From contig JBDRDH010000180.1 of the NCBI GenBank assembly GCA_043820985.1, forward strand, positions 1 through 64,000: a DNA stretch of 64,000 nt, in the 5' to 3' direction. The notes beneath the pieces are model-generated. The model was given only the letters and a program-made list of their open reading frames with translations, had not been told where the DNA came from and did not search any database. Positions 1 to 11,906 of this stretch are shown here, piece by piece. The translations under genes were made by a program, and so were the position numbers. This stretch comes from JAAYXS01 sp043820985 (lineage in GTDB: Bacteria > Planctomycetota > Phycisphaerae > UBA1845 > Fen-1342). Every line of letters begins with the position of its first letter. Position 1 is the stretch's first letter.

Positions 1-308
1 GAAATACTGAATGCGATTTGAAGACCCGCGGCTCCGCGAGCCGCTCCGCCGTGCAGGCCGCGCGACGGACCGCCGTTTCCCCATCCCCATCCCGACCAAT
101 GTCGTCCCCGACGTGCCCGCTGCCCGGTGGCAGGGTCGGCGTGCCGCTGCCGTTGAGCGGTGCGCCTTCGAGAGATCCCGGCCAGCGCGCTGCTTGAAAG
201 CCGAGGTACACCTGGTGGATTGACCCATTGCACGCCACGCCGCAGGCAGAATCACTGTTCCCTGAACCAACAAGCGGCCGAGGCAACGCCCGGCCGACGG
301 AGTATTAA
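1..308. other. Left-edge region without a convincing gene
   Basis: A 70-codon open frame at 11-223 has no recognisable domain, low-complexity Arg/Pro/Ala composition and no clear ribosome binding site. I see no RNA gene. The last 30 bases hold the leader of the helicase gene. Confidence 0.4.
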
Positions 309-1751
309 ATGACACAAGCAGTATATGGTTACAAATCAGAACACGCGTCGCAGAACGAGCGACGATCGCCAACACGGTCCGCCGGCAAACGGCGCCGCAT
401 GTGGCGCCCTGAGCGACAATCCAAGCACACCGCAAACGAGCAGAGGAACACGGAATCCGTCGGAGGCGCGGGGGGCTTCGCCGATCTGGGATTGTCCCGC
501 CCGTTGCTTGCCGCGTTGGAACGGGTCGGATTTCAGAAGCCGACGGATATTCAGCGCGAGCTGATTCCGCCCGCACTTGCGGGCCGGGACTGCCTGGGCC
601 AGGCCCGCACGGGTACCGGCAAAACCGCCGCGTTTGCGTTGCCCCTGCTGCAACGTGTGCAGCCCGGTCACGGGATCCAGGCACTGGTGCTGGTGCCGAC
701 CCGCGAGCTTGCGGCGCAGGTGGGCGAGCATGTGCACATGCTGAGCCCCCAGCAGACGCCACGCACGCTGGTTGTCTACGGCGGCACCAGCATCGGGTCC
801 AATTTGCGCGAGCTCAAGGCAGGGGTCGACATCGTGGTCGGCACGCCCGGACGCATCCTCGATCTGATTCAGCGCCGGGCGCTCGACTTGCGCGGCGTGA
901 AGCTGGCCGTGCTCGACGAAGTCGATCGCATGCTCGACATCGGATTCCGCGACGACATTCGCCGCATCATGGCGCAGGTGGCCCGCGAGCGTCAGACGAT
1001 CTTCGTCTCGGCCACGATAACCGACGAAATCCGCCGGCTGGCGCAAGGCCTCATGCGCGATCCCGTCGAAATCAACGTCTCGGCTGATAACCTGACGGTG
1101 GACGAGGTCGAGCAGGACTACATGAGCGTTGACACACGCGACAAGTTCGCGGCCCTGCGCAAGTTCCTCAAACGCACCACCCCGCGCCTCGCCATCGTCT
1201 TCACGCGCACGAAACGGGGAGCGAGCAACGTCGCGCGCAAACTGGAGCGGGCGAACGTGGCCTGTGCCGAGATCCACGGCGGTCTCGCGCAGGGACGCCG
1301 CACGCGGGTGCTCAACGACGTGCGCGCGGGACGGCTGAAAGTGCTGGTGGCAACCGATCTGGCCTCACGCGGGCTCGACGTGGCGAACGTCTCACACATC
1401 GTGAACTACGACATCCCCGTGGAACCGGCCATCTACGTCCACCGTATTGGCCGCACGGCCCGCATGGGCAACAGCGGACATGCGCTCACGCTAGTGACGC
1501 CAGAACAAGGCCGCGAGCTGACCGAAATTGAGCGGTTGATCAACCGGGAACTGAACCGGGTCGATGCGTCCGATCTAGTGCGGACGAGAGTCGAATCCGC
1601 TCGCGAATCCGCGGCGGTCGTCGAACCATCAGCGGCTGCGCCCGTTCCGCAACGCGCAGCACGGAGCGAAACGATATCCACTGGGGATACAAGCAATCGC
1701 CCGCGTCGAACCCTTGGAAGTCGATTCCCGCGTTCGCGGCGGCGGCGCTAA
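309..1751 (+). CDS. DEAD-box family ATP-dependent RNA helicase (DEVD variant)
   Basis: Predicted cytoplasmic ATP-dependent RNA unwinding enzyme of the RhlE/DEAD-box type, 480 residues. Visible motifs in order: Q-motif region (Phe75-Gln82), Walker A ARTGTGKT (99-106), PTRELA (130-135), GG (158-159), TPGR (179-182), motif II DEVD (203-206) in place of DEAD, SAT (234-236), then helicase-C motifs IVFTRTK (296-302), ATDLASRGLDV (348-358) and HRIGRTAR (378-385). An Arg-rich N-terminal extension of about 55 residues and a basic C-terminal tail ending RSRRRR probably bind RNA. The ATG is preceded by CGGAG with a 6-base spacer. The family is certain; the precise paralogue (RhlE, CsdA or other) is not, so no symbol is given. 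Confidence 0.93.
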   Translation: MTQAVYGYKSEHASQNERRSPTRSAGKRRRMWRPERQSKHTANEQRNTESVGGAGGFADLGLSRPLLAALERVGFQKPTDIQRELIPPALAGRDCLGQARTGTGKTAAFALPLLQRVQPGHGIQALVLVPTRELAAQVGEHVHMLSPQQTPRTLVVYGGTSIGSNLRELKAGVDIVVGTPGRILDLIQRRALDLRGVKLAVLDEVDRMLDIGFRDDIRRIMAQVARERQTIFVSATITDEIRRLAQGLMRDPVEINVSADNLTVDEVEQDYMSVDTRDKFAALRKFLKRTTPRLAIVFTRTKRGASNVARKLERANVACAEIHGGLAQGRRTRVLNDVRAGRLKVLVATDLASRGLDVANVSHIVNYDIPVEPAIYVHRIGRTARMGNSGHALTLVTPEQGRELTEIERLINRELNRVDASDLVRTRVESARESAAVVEPSAAAPVPQRAARSETISTGDTSNRPRRTLGSRFPRSRRRR

Positions 1752-1836
1752 CGTCATCTGATTTGCCAAGAGCAACAATTCGCCGTTGAATGACGTGCCC
1801 AACCTGCTCGCTGCGGGCCGGAACAAAATCGAAACT

Positions 1837-1864
1837 CTACATGTGCACCATGTTGCACATGTAG
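1837..1864. repeat. Perfect 11-bp inverted repeat with 6-base loop
   Basis: CTACATGTGCA is followed after CCATGT by its exact reverse complement TGCACATGTAG. It lies 85 bases after the helicase stop codon. No T-run follows on either strand, so it is not a textbook terminator. It could be a protein-binding palindrome or a transcript-end hairpin. The rest of the 667-base gap 1752-2418 shows no gene or RNA that I recognise, apart from the promoter described next. Confidence 0.6.
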
Positions 1865-2303
1865 ACAATCGAATCACCGAGGTAACTTGAAGAAAGGACG
1901 GTAGGTTACGTGAAGACATAGAGTTGCGCGAAACGCGGCTCGTCGGCCTCATAATCCGGAGAGTGTTGTCTGTCTCGCCGCGTAGCTGCATGGTAGCATG
2001 GGCATCGAGGAGTGGCGCTTCGATGTTAGTCGCGCGCGCAACCGGGGGCAGGCTCAACGGTGTCATCTATTCCAGAAACGTCGTCTGAAATGCGCGGACC
2101 ATACTATGTGGCGTGACATTCAGGGGGGTGTCCATATCCGCAACGATCTTCGCTGAAAGGGATCTTCAGCGTTGCCCCGCGCTCGGCGAATGCGTAAGTA
2201 ACGAGTAGACAACGACGCCGGGCACTCCCGGAAGCGAGTGGTCGGCGTCTTGGCTGGCATTGTGGCAGGTGGGTGACGACCTCTAAGCGGGTAAACGGCC
2301 GAA

Positions 2304-2337
2304 TTCTCATCTTGTTCTCATGTTCGCCTGGTATTAT
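2304..2337 (+). promoter_or_regulatory. Candidate PhoB-type direct repeat and -10 box before the PepSY-like gene
   Basis: Two identical heptamers TTCTCAT (2304-2310 and 2315-2321) are separated by four bases, an 11-bp period, and the second ends 10 bases before TATTAT (2332-2337). There is no good -35 hexamer. This arrangement matches that of activator sites of OmpR/PhoB-family regulators, which bind head-to-tail 7-mers with 4-bp spacers in place of a -35 box. An OmpR-type regulator gene lies 1.7 kb downstream. The regulatory link is inferred. Confidence 0.5.
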
Positions 2338-2418
2338 GCCCGCGGTGCGAAAGCGGACCATCGGGCGTGCGGCGGCCCGCTTTAGCGGTCGAAGATTTCA
2401 GGTACCAAGGAGAATGTG

Positions 2419-3168
2419 ATGACCAAGAGAGTGCTATTGTTGTCTGTGATCAGTTTGAGTGTATTCGGTATGGTGACGCTGGTGGCCTGGGCGAACGACG
2501 GGCAGGAGCAGAAGGTTACGCTTGACCAGGTGCCCGCGGCCGTTAAGGCGACTATTCTCAAGGAATCCGCCGGCGGAAAGATCACCGAGATCGAAAGTGA
2601 GACAAAAGACGGCAAGACGGTCTACGAAGCGGAATTCATGCTCAATGGCCAGGAGATCGACATCAAGATCGCCCAAGATGGTACGCTGCTGGGGCGGGAA
2701 GTGGAAGAAGAAGGTGACGACGAGGACGATCTCACCGTCGATCAGGTCCCGGGACCGGCGCGCGCGGCACTACAGAAACTCGCGGGTGACGCGAAGATCA
2801 CCGGGTGGGAACGGGATAAAGAGCACGGCGTACTAATCTATGAGGCGGAATGGGTCGTAAACGGCGCCAAGCACGAGGCGGCGGTCACGGCTGATGGTAC
2901 GTTGGTCGAAATCGAGGAGATCATCACTGTCAAACAGGCCCCGGAGGCCGTGCAGGCGGCTATCGCCAAGCACTTCGGTGACGCCAAGGTGGTCGTCGAG
3001 AAGAAGATGATCGTGGTCTATGGAGTAGAGGGAAAGGTCAACGGTAAGGAAAAGGAACTGCTCCTTTACCCGACCGGCCAGGTCCAGGACAACGACGGTG
3101 ACGACGACAAAGATGATGACGGCCATCATGACAATGATGATGACGACGGTGATGACGATGATGATTGA
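2419..3168 (+). CDS. Exported protein with three PepSY-like repeats and Asp-rich tail
   Basis: 249 residues, start ATG chosen because AAGGAG lies 6 bases upstream (an in-frame GTG one codon earlier is too close). An N-terminal signal peptide (Lys/Arg, then a hydrophobic stretch ending near Ala-Asn at about residue 25) predicts export. Three tandem units of about 60 residues (roughly 31-95, 103-165, 168-228), each with a 'V..QVP..V.A.I' start, a YEAE-type core and a G-T-L end, resemble the PepSY-like (PF11396-type) fold. The last 25 residues are almost only Asp, His, Gly and Lys, likely to bind Ca2+ or other cations. Proteins of this type are often controlled by a two-component system; one is encoded close by. 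Molecular function unknown. Confidence 0.72.
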   Translation: MTKRVLLLSVISLSVFGMVTLVAWANDGQEQKVTLDQVPAAVKATILKESAGGKITEIESETKDGKTVYEAEFMLNGQEIDIKIAQDGTLLGREVEEEGDDEDDLTVDQVPGPARAALQKLAGDAKITGWERDKEHGVLIYEAEWVVNGAKHEAAVTADGTLVEIEEIITVKQAPEAVQAAIAKHFGDAKVVVEKKMIVVYGVEGKVNGKEKELLLYPTGQVQDNDGDDDKDDDGHHDNDDDDGDDDDD

Positions 3169-3206
3169 TGTTGGAGGATCTTGAGTCGTTCAACACTGCT
3201 TCAGCG

Positions 3207-3233
3207 CGCGGGCCTCACGCAAGTGGGCCCGCG
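3207..3233 (+). terminator. Strong GC hairpin with GNRA-type tetraloop after the PepSY-like gene
   Basis: CGCGGGCC (3207-3214), bulged T, CAC, loop GCAA, GTG, then GGCCCGCG (3226-3233). The 11-bp stem closed by a GCAA tetraloop starts 38 bases after the stop codon. No U-tract follows, so it may be a non-canonical terminator or an mRNA 3'-end stabiliser. Confidence 0.45.
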
Positions 3234-3361
3234 AAGAAGCTGCTCTGCTTGAAGGGCCTGGCGCGCTTCGCTATAGTCGGCGCGCGAGCCGTAGTGGCGG
3301 GCTCCGGTCGGCCAGTACCACGTGCGCGGCGTTACAGAGAGATCGAGCGAGGTGTCGGCAT

Positions 3362-3928
3362 ATGAGAACATACCGGCTGCATCAAGCCGTGGCCTTCAAG
3401 CTTCGTGGGATCCTGATGGTGCCCCCGATCCTTGTGCTTTTTCTTTGTCTGCGGTGGGAGTGGGAATACGAACCAGGCCTGTGGGCAATTGGCCTGTTGC
3501 TCTTCCTGCCAGGGATGGCCCTCCGTGTCTGGTCCCAACGACACCTAAGATACCGGCTCAGGATAGAGCAGCAACTCGCCACGCAAGGTCCCTATACCTG
3601 TACACGAAACCCCGTCTATCTGGGCAACATGCTCATCCTGGCCGGGCTGTGCGTCTTGTGTGAATTGCCATGGATGATCCCCTTGGTCTGCGGCTGGGCT
3701 CTCCTGGTGTACGACTGTGCGATACGGTTCGAGGAAACCCGCTTGTCAAAACGCTACGGTGACGCATTTACCGCCTACTGCCGGACGGTTAACCGCTGGT
3801 GGCCGCAGTTGCCGGCAACCGCGGGCTCCCCGGCCAACAGAGTGGCTGCCTGGGTGCGCGCGGCGAGTGTGGAATGGCACTGCCTTCTCTTTCTGATTAT
3901 TCCTGTTCTCAAGGAACTGGTGCATTGA
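3362..3928 (+). CDS. Isoprenylcysteine/phospholipid methyltransferase-family membrane protein
   Basis: 188 residues with hydrophobic segments at about 17-32, 40-55 and 85-115, predicting an inner-membrane protein. The C-terminal half carries the family pattern: GPY-x-RNPVYLGN (about 76-89), then RFEETRLSKRYG-F-x-Y (about 122-138) before a Trp-Trp-Pro. In ICMT/PEMT-type enzymes these segments bind S-adenosylmethionine and place the methyl acceptor. The real substrate is unknown; isoprenylated proteins are absent from bacteria, so a lipid or small molecule is more likely. GAGGTG precedes the ATG by 8 bases. It stands between the PepSY-like gene and the two-component genes on the same strand and may belong to their regulon. 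Confidence 0.75.
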   Translation: MRTYRLHQAVAFKLRGILMVPPILVLFLCLRWEWEYEPGLWAIGLLLFLPGMALRVWSQRHLRYRLRIEQQLATQGPYTCTRNPVYLGNMLILAGLCVLCELPWMIPLVCGWALLVYDCAIRFEETRLSKRYGDAFTAYCRTVNRWWPQLPATAGSPANRVAAWVRAASVEWHCLLFLIIPVLKELVH

Positions 3929-4042
3929 TTGGCTGGGGCACCGCTCACTATCGCACTTGGTTTCACGCGGTCACACGAGCGCTCTGCAGTTTTATATCGT
4001 TAGGTCGGCCTGGCCGACGGTGAAGGCAGGCTGGTTCCCTCG

Positions 4043-4708
4043 ATGCGAGTGTTGATTGTTGAAGACTACCCTCCTTTGCGGACGTCGCTTTGCCAAGCGC
4101 TCGAGGAAAGTGGCTTTGCGGTTGATGCTTCGGCCGATGGCGAGGTAGGCTGGTGGTACGCGCGGTCAGGCGATTACGACGTGATTGTGCTTGACATCGC
4201 GCTGCCCAAGCTTGACGGACTGTCGCTGCTCAAACAGTTGCGGCAAACTGGCAGCCGGACGCCCGTCCTCCTGCTGACCGCGCGGGACACGGTCGCGGAT
4301 CGGGTCGCCGGGCTGGATTGCGGGGCTGACGACTATCTGGTCAAGCCGTTCGCGCTCGAGGAGTTGTTGGCCCGTGTGCGGGCGCTCCTTCGGCGAAAAT
4401 ACGACAGCAGTGATCCGGTAATCCACATACAGGATCTGGAGGTCAACACGGTCAGCCACACGGTGCACCGAGCTGGCGAGCGAATCGACCTGACGGCTCG
4501 CGAGTTCGCCCTGCTGGAGTTCCTCGCACACCGCGCCGGCGAAATCATCACCCGCTCCGAGATCTGGGAGCATGTGTACGATTTCCGCGCCGCGGTGGAA
4601 AGCAACGTGGTGGACGTGTACATCGGCTATTTGCGGAAGAAGATCGAGCGTCCCGGCCGGCCGCGCCTGATTCACACTCGACGGGGTCAGGGGTACGTGC
4701 TTGAGTAG
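4043..4708 (+). CDS. OmpR-family response regulator
   Basis: 221 residues. Receiver domain 1-115 with acidic pocket ED at 7-8, phosphoacceptor Asp51 in VIVLD, Thr79 and Lys101 in LVKPF. A winged-helix DNA-binding domain follows (about 125-221) with LTAREFALLEFL and the ending RRGQGYVLE typical of OmpR/PhoB regulators. Overall closest in style to the QseB/PmrA subgroup. Its stop codon overlaps a possible TTG start of the kinase gene, showing tight coupling. It is a candidate to bind the 11-bp-period direct repeat at 2304-2321. Confidence 0.95.
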   Translation: MRVLIVEDYPPLRTSLCQALEESGFAVDASADGEVGWWYARSGDYDVIVLDIALPKLDGLSLLKQLRQTGSRTPVLLLTARDTVADRVAGLDCGADDYLVKPFALEELLARVRALLRRKYDSSDPVIHIQDLEVNTVSHTVHRAGERIDLTAREFALLEFLAHRAGEIITRSEIWEHVYDFRAAVESNVVDVYIGYLRKKIERPGRPRLIHTRRGQGYVLE

Positions 4709-4715
4709 AGGTCGA

Positions 4716-6125
4716 ATGCGATCACTGCGTCTACAACTCCTGCTGGGTACCGCACTGGGCATAACCGCCGTGTTGCTGGTATCCGGCGTCGTGTTGTACG
4801 CTTTGATCAGCCGGACGCTGTGGGACGAATTCGATCAGTCACTGGCCGCCAAGGCGCGCTCGCTGACAGCGCTGACCGAGCAGGATGGCGATGGATTGGA
4901 GTTCGAGCTGACCGAGATATCGCTGCCCGAGTTCGAGTTCGCGGATCACCCGGAGTTCTACCAGGTCTGGTTGCCGGACGGTACCGTCTTCGCCCGTTCG
5001 CCGTCCCTGCTCGGCGGGGATCTCGATCGGATTTCAGGCGCATCCGATAGTCCTGCCTTTCAAACCGTCCTACTCCCTAGCGGGCACTATGGACGGCTCG
5101 TGGGTATGACGGTTGTGCCGCGCCAGGAAAGCGTGGGTGGCGATGCGAATACTTCGATGAAGGTGACACTGGTTGTCGGCCGTGAGATCGTCGGCTTGCA
5201 GGACACGTTGGCACGGGTGCGCTGGATGTTGTTCGCCGTGGGAGTGGTGGCCGTCGTGTTGTCATCGGTGGTGCTGGCATGGGTCGTTCGCCGGAGTTTG
5301 AAACCCGTGGATGATCTGAGCATACAGATAGCCGAGGTCGGCGCGGATGATCTGTCCGCGCGTATTGGTGCGGGCGGGGTTCCGCTGGAGCTGGCACCAG
5401 TAGTTGAGCGGCTCAATGATCTGCTGATCCGGCTCGACGCCGCGTTTCAACGTGAGCGCAGATTCACGGGTGACGTGGCTCACGAGCTCAGGACGCCGCT
5501 GGCGGGCCTGCGTTCCACGCTCGAACTGGCGCTTTCGCGTGAGCGGACGCCCGAATCGTATCGAAAAACCGTGGACGACTGTCTGGAGATCAACCTGCAG
5601 ATGCAGCGCATGGTCGAGAGCCTGTTGCACCTGGCGCGCGCCGATGCCGGTCAACTTGAAGTCCAACGCGAGGCGCTCGACCTGCCGGCGTTCATTCGTG
5701 AATGCTGGAATCCGTTGCAAGATAAAGCCAACGAGCGCGGACTGAGTGTGGAATGGCGGCTTGCCGAATCGTGCCCGGTTGAAACCGATCGCGATAAGTT
5801 GCGGCTGGTGCTTCAGAATGTTCTGGACAACGCCGTCACGCACGTGAATGACGCTGGTAGCATCAGCATTGCGCTGATCGAGGAAAGTGGAACCGTATCG
5901 TTAACCGTGGGCAACACAGGCAACAAGCTGTCTAGCCAGGAGATCAGGCACGTGTTTGAACGCTTCTGGCGCAGTGATTCGTCCTACCCGGTATCCGCCG
6001 GCCACTACGGGCTGGGGCTACCCCTGTGCAAAGCGGTCATCGAGCAACTCGGCGGATCAATCCAGGCCTCCACGACCAGGGAGGCGCTATTTGTGCTCAC
6101 GATTCGCCTGCCGCGCGCCGAGTAG
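4716..6125 (+). CDS. Two-component sensor histidine kinase
   Basis: 469 residues from ATG; AGAGGT precedes it by 3-4 bases. A TTG at 4701 inside the end of the regulator gene would add five residues. Architecture: transmembrane helix 1 (about 8-30), extracytoplasmic sensor of about 140 residues rich in acidic groups, helix 2 (about 170-191), HAMP, HisKA with phosphorylated His256 in the sequence VAHELRTPLAGL, and HATPase with a DNAVTH N-box and a GLGLPL G-box. It should phosphorylate the preceding regulator. The acidic sensor near an Asp-rich PepSY-like protein makes a divalent-cation signal conceivable, but that is inference. Confidence 0.95.
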   Translation: MRSLRLQLLLGTALGITAVLLVSGVVLYALISRTLWDEFDQSLAAKARSLTALTEQDGDGLEFELTEISLPEFEFADHPEFYQVWLPDGTVFARSPSLLGGDLDRISGASDSPAFQTVLLPSGHYGRLVGMTVVPRQESVGGDANTSMKVTLVVGREIVGLQDTLARVRWMLFAVGVVAVVLSSVVLAWVVRRSLKPVDDLSIQIAEVGADDLSARIGAGGVPLELAPVVERLNDLLIRLDAAFQRERRFTGDVAHELRTPLAGLRSTLELALSRERTPESYRKTVDDCLEINLQMQRMVESLLHLARADAGQLEVQREALDLPAFIRECWNPLQDKANERGLSVEWRLAESCPVETDRDKLRLVLQNVLDNAVTHVNDAGSISIALIEESGTVSLTVGNTGNKLSSQEIRHVFERFWRSDSSYPVSAGHYGLGLPLCKAVIEQLGGSIQASTTREALFVLTIRLPRAE

Positions 6126-6273
6126 GGCACACATCCTAGCCTGCGGGGATGCTTAGGTTGGCGGATTACCTTTCAGTAGTGGGCGTTAGCGTCTAGCCCA
6201 GCCGCGCGCGGTGTCCTTCGTTTGAAGGTGCTGACTTAGGTCAAATGGCCCCAAGGTCTCGTGGGTGATTCGA

Positions 6274-6879
6274 TCAACTCTGCCAGATGGCCGCTACCGG
6301 TGTTGGCAGTCCGACCCGCATGAAGAAGCGGGCGAATGCTTGTGATAGGTGTTCACGGTACGGGGGGAGAAGCCGCAAGCGCTGACCGCCACGCTCGTGA
6401 AGGAATGATTCCAGAAAGCTCCGCGGCACGGTGTACACTTCACGGAAATCGACGACGCGGTGTTCGATCGAGAGCGGGCTTTCCAGGCGATGGTTCAACA
6501 TCGCGTGGTTCCACACAAACCCGTCTCGGATGTCCTTGCACGTATTGGCCCACGCCTTTTCGAGTTTTCCCGTCGTCGACGGGTACTGGTCCTGTTCCTT
6601 CAGACGGCTCTCCCAAGCCTCCCGAAACGCAGAAAGTGCGAGGTGCGGACAGAGAATCACGTTCGCGACCCTGTCTTGCTCCAAGTCGCATGCCTGCGTG
6701 AGGACGATTACGTCAGCTTCATTGGCTTGAATGGCTGCCTTCAGCACCGCTTCTTCATCTTGGCCGTCGAAATCGACGGTCTCCGCCTTCCACCCCATTA
6801 GCGGGCAGTCAAAGATGAAGTCGCCCTGCGTCAAGGCGCAAGCGGCATCGACTACGGCGTACCAGGACTCATTCGTCAT
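6274..6879 (-). CDS. Unknown protein, third gene of a TIGR04255-associated cassette
   Basis: 201 residues, start ATG overlapping the end of the upstream gene by 11 bases; a TTG three codons earlier is the alternative. No signal peptide or membrane segment. The stretch VIVLTQACDLEQ followed by a VILCPHL strand resembles the 'L(T/S)Q.CDL' motif of poorly characterised proteins from accessory regions. The middle is rich in Trp and charged residues. Overlap with the previous gene and the shared strand imply coupled synthesis with the two proteins before it. Function unknown. Confidence 0.6.
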   Translation of the reverse strand: MTNESWYAVVDAACALTQGDFIFDCPLMGWKAETVDFDGQDEEAVLKAAIQANEADVIVLTQACDLEQDRVANVILCPHLALSAFREAWESRLKEQDQYPSTTGKLEKAWANTCKDIRDGFVWNHAMLNHRLESPLSIEHRVVDFREVYTVPRSFLESFLHERGGQRLRLLPPYREHLSQAFARFFMRVGLPTPVAAIWQS

Positions 6880-7354
6880 CGGTGTCAAGCATGCGACGCG
6901 TGATCGTGATTTGCGGTTTCCAGCGCGGCAGCGTCCCCAAGTTCAATTCAACGTTCTGTGAAAACAGTTCGCGATGTTGATGTTGGATCGCGAAAACGCC
7001 CCGCCAAGTGTTCGGATCGACATCCGGCGACGTTCCCTGCACAAGCCAAGGCGACGATACCGTGGTATTAACATCTGCGGCACAAGAGAAGTGCGGCGAT
7101 TCGATTTGAAATCGCCTCACGTAAGAGGGGCCGTCAAAACCAGGCTGCTGGGGAATTACGCGATAGACTCGTCTTTCAATTACCTCGTCGGGAGAGGCTT
7201 TATCCACATCTTCAAACGTCACAAAAACTTTTTCGACAAAATTCGGGGGGGGATTCTCGCGCGCATTCCACTCTTCAGGTGAGGACTCGTCGCTAATAGC
7301 GTTATCCGCCCACGTGTCGGGTGTAGACTCACAGATAGCCGTAGCTCCATTCAT
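6869..7354 (-). CDS. Unknown protein, second gene of the cassette
   Basis: 161 residues. The chosen ATG overlaps the stop of the TIGR04255-type gene as ATGA, so translation is probably coupled; the open frame itself runs 23 codons further upstream inside that gene. Acidic N-terminal 45 residues (several Glu/Asp-Pro runs), then a beta-rich segment with RRVYRVIPQQPGF, and a Thr/Arg-rich end. No known domain seen. Likely works with its two neighbours. Confidence 0.6.
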   Translation of the reverse strand: MNGATAICESTPDTWADNAISDESSPEEWNARENPPPNFVEKVFVTFEDVDKASPDEVIERRVYRVIPQQPGFDGPSYVRRFQIESPHFSCAADVNTTVSSPWLVQGTSPDVDPNTWRGVFAIQHQHRELFSQNVELNLGTLPRWKPQITITRRMLDTDDE

Positions 7355-8178
7355 CGCTTGCGCCTCCAAACGTCGCGATGAAACTCCTCGCCAGTTAGAT
7401 CGGTAAAACCACGTACAATCCACTCGTGGCCAAGATCAAACCACGCCAACATGGCGTCTGGCGAGGCATCGCCGGGATAGCCACGTGCGGTGAGTTCAAA
7501 CTGAAGGATGCTCTGTCCATCGGTTCGCGTAGCGGTCCGAGCGCTCGTGTGTAGTCGGCCCTTCTCGTCGGGCAGGTCAGTAATCGTCCGCCAGTTGATT
7601 CCGTTTGGATGCGACAGAAACCGTCCCGGTCGCGCCTGCCAGGCGAAATCGGGGAATACGCGGCCGATGTCGGCGAGCGTCGAGATCTTGTCTCCACGCG
7701 GGATATGGTTCACATAGGTCAACTCGTACTGCATGGGCTTCAGCACGCCCAGCTCATTATCCTGAATGAATCCCTTGAATTCGGCCAGCCGATCTTTGAA
7801 CTGCTGAATCACCGTGTGATAGCGAGGATACTCGTCAGTGGGGTGGACTTTCTTCCAGTTGTGTAGGAAACGGTCACGCTGAAGCTGTACAAGGCTAGTC
7901 TCGTCCTGCCGAAGAAACCAAATACGCGGCAGTGGCGGAACATCGGTGAACTCTAGATGCACGGTGGCTTCCCCGCCGAATCGTTCGACTACCGGGGTAA
8001 GCGGGGCTACTTCCTTGGACATCGGGTAGTCCTTCCGCAACCGCTCCCACAGGAGCCCGATGTGCGATGCGAGCATCGCTTTAAGCGGCTCGAAAAGAAC
8101 ACCGCAGACAACTTCAACTACGGGTGGTTCCTCGAACTCCGGTAGTTGGGATTGATGCGTTTCAGACACAATATCCAA
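7351..8178 (-). CDS. TIGR04255-family protein, first gene of the cassette
   Basis: 275 residues from TTG 8178; GTG 8169 is an equally possible start and no strong ribosome site decides. The N-terminus carries the family hallmark FEEPPVVEVVCGVLFEP, followed by a Trp-rich region (IWFLRQDETSLVQLQRDRF and NWKKVHPTDEYPRY) and a middle YELTYVNHIP motif, all characteristic of the sporadically distributed TIGR04255 family. The biochemical role of the family is unknown. It heads a three-gene operon with ATGA and 11-base overlaps, bounded by AT-richer DNA (8179-8434) and lying between housekeeping genes, which suggests an accessory insertion. Confidence 0.8.
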   Translation of the reverse strand: MDIVSETHQSQLPEFEEPPVVEVVCGVLFEPLKAMLASHIGLLWERLRKDYPMSKEVAPLTPVVERFGGEATVHLEFTDVPPLPRIWFLRQDETSLVQLQRDRFLHNWKKVHPTDEYPRYHTVIQQFKDRLAEFKGFIQDNELGVLKPMQYELTYVNHIPRGDKISTLADIGRVFPDFAWQARPGRFLSHPNGINWRTITDLPDEKGRLHTSARTATRTDGQSILQFELTARGYPGDASPDAMLAWFDLGHEWIVRGFTDLTGEEFHRDVWRRKR

Positions 8179-8434
8179 TTTTCACGGTCCACCGCATATA
8201 GCTCGCGTTAGACTGGCGAGACCTTTCCATTGATTAGTACGCGTCGTAGCGTTGCCTCGTTCGCAATTAATCAAGTAGTTGCGTACGTTACCAGCGACAA
8301 GATTGTACCTCCAGATTGACTCCATGAAGCTACGATGCATTCCTCGACTTGATTATTGGTCTTTCATAGGCGTTCGATCTGCCATTATTAAGTGAAAAAC
8401 ATAGCCTATAATTACTAACTTAACAGCCAATATG

Positions 8435-11722
<3,288 letters not shown>

Positions 11723-11906
11723 ACTTATTCTATCGCCGAGTTGTCGGATTGTGACCAAGCTTATCGGGTGTACAGGTGAAATCGGGCTTGGGCAGGTTTT
11801 CCCGAGGTGTTTGAAAATTCGCTGATATAGGGGAATTTCAGTCTGGTTAGTTCGTAATTTTTCATGGCAAGCGGGCCGCGGCGGTCCATGGTATTCTTGT
11901 GGGACT

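Noticed and set aside
11..223. 70-codon open frame at the left edge
   Set aside because: No ribosome site, no domain, low-complexity composition.
336..1277. 313-codon open frame on the minus strand
   Set aside because: Antisense to the DEAD-box helicase gene, whose motifs are complete.
3165..3365. 66-codon open frame after the PepSY-like gene
   Set aside because: Covers the hairpin 3207-3233 and the leader of the next gene; composition is non-protein-like.
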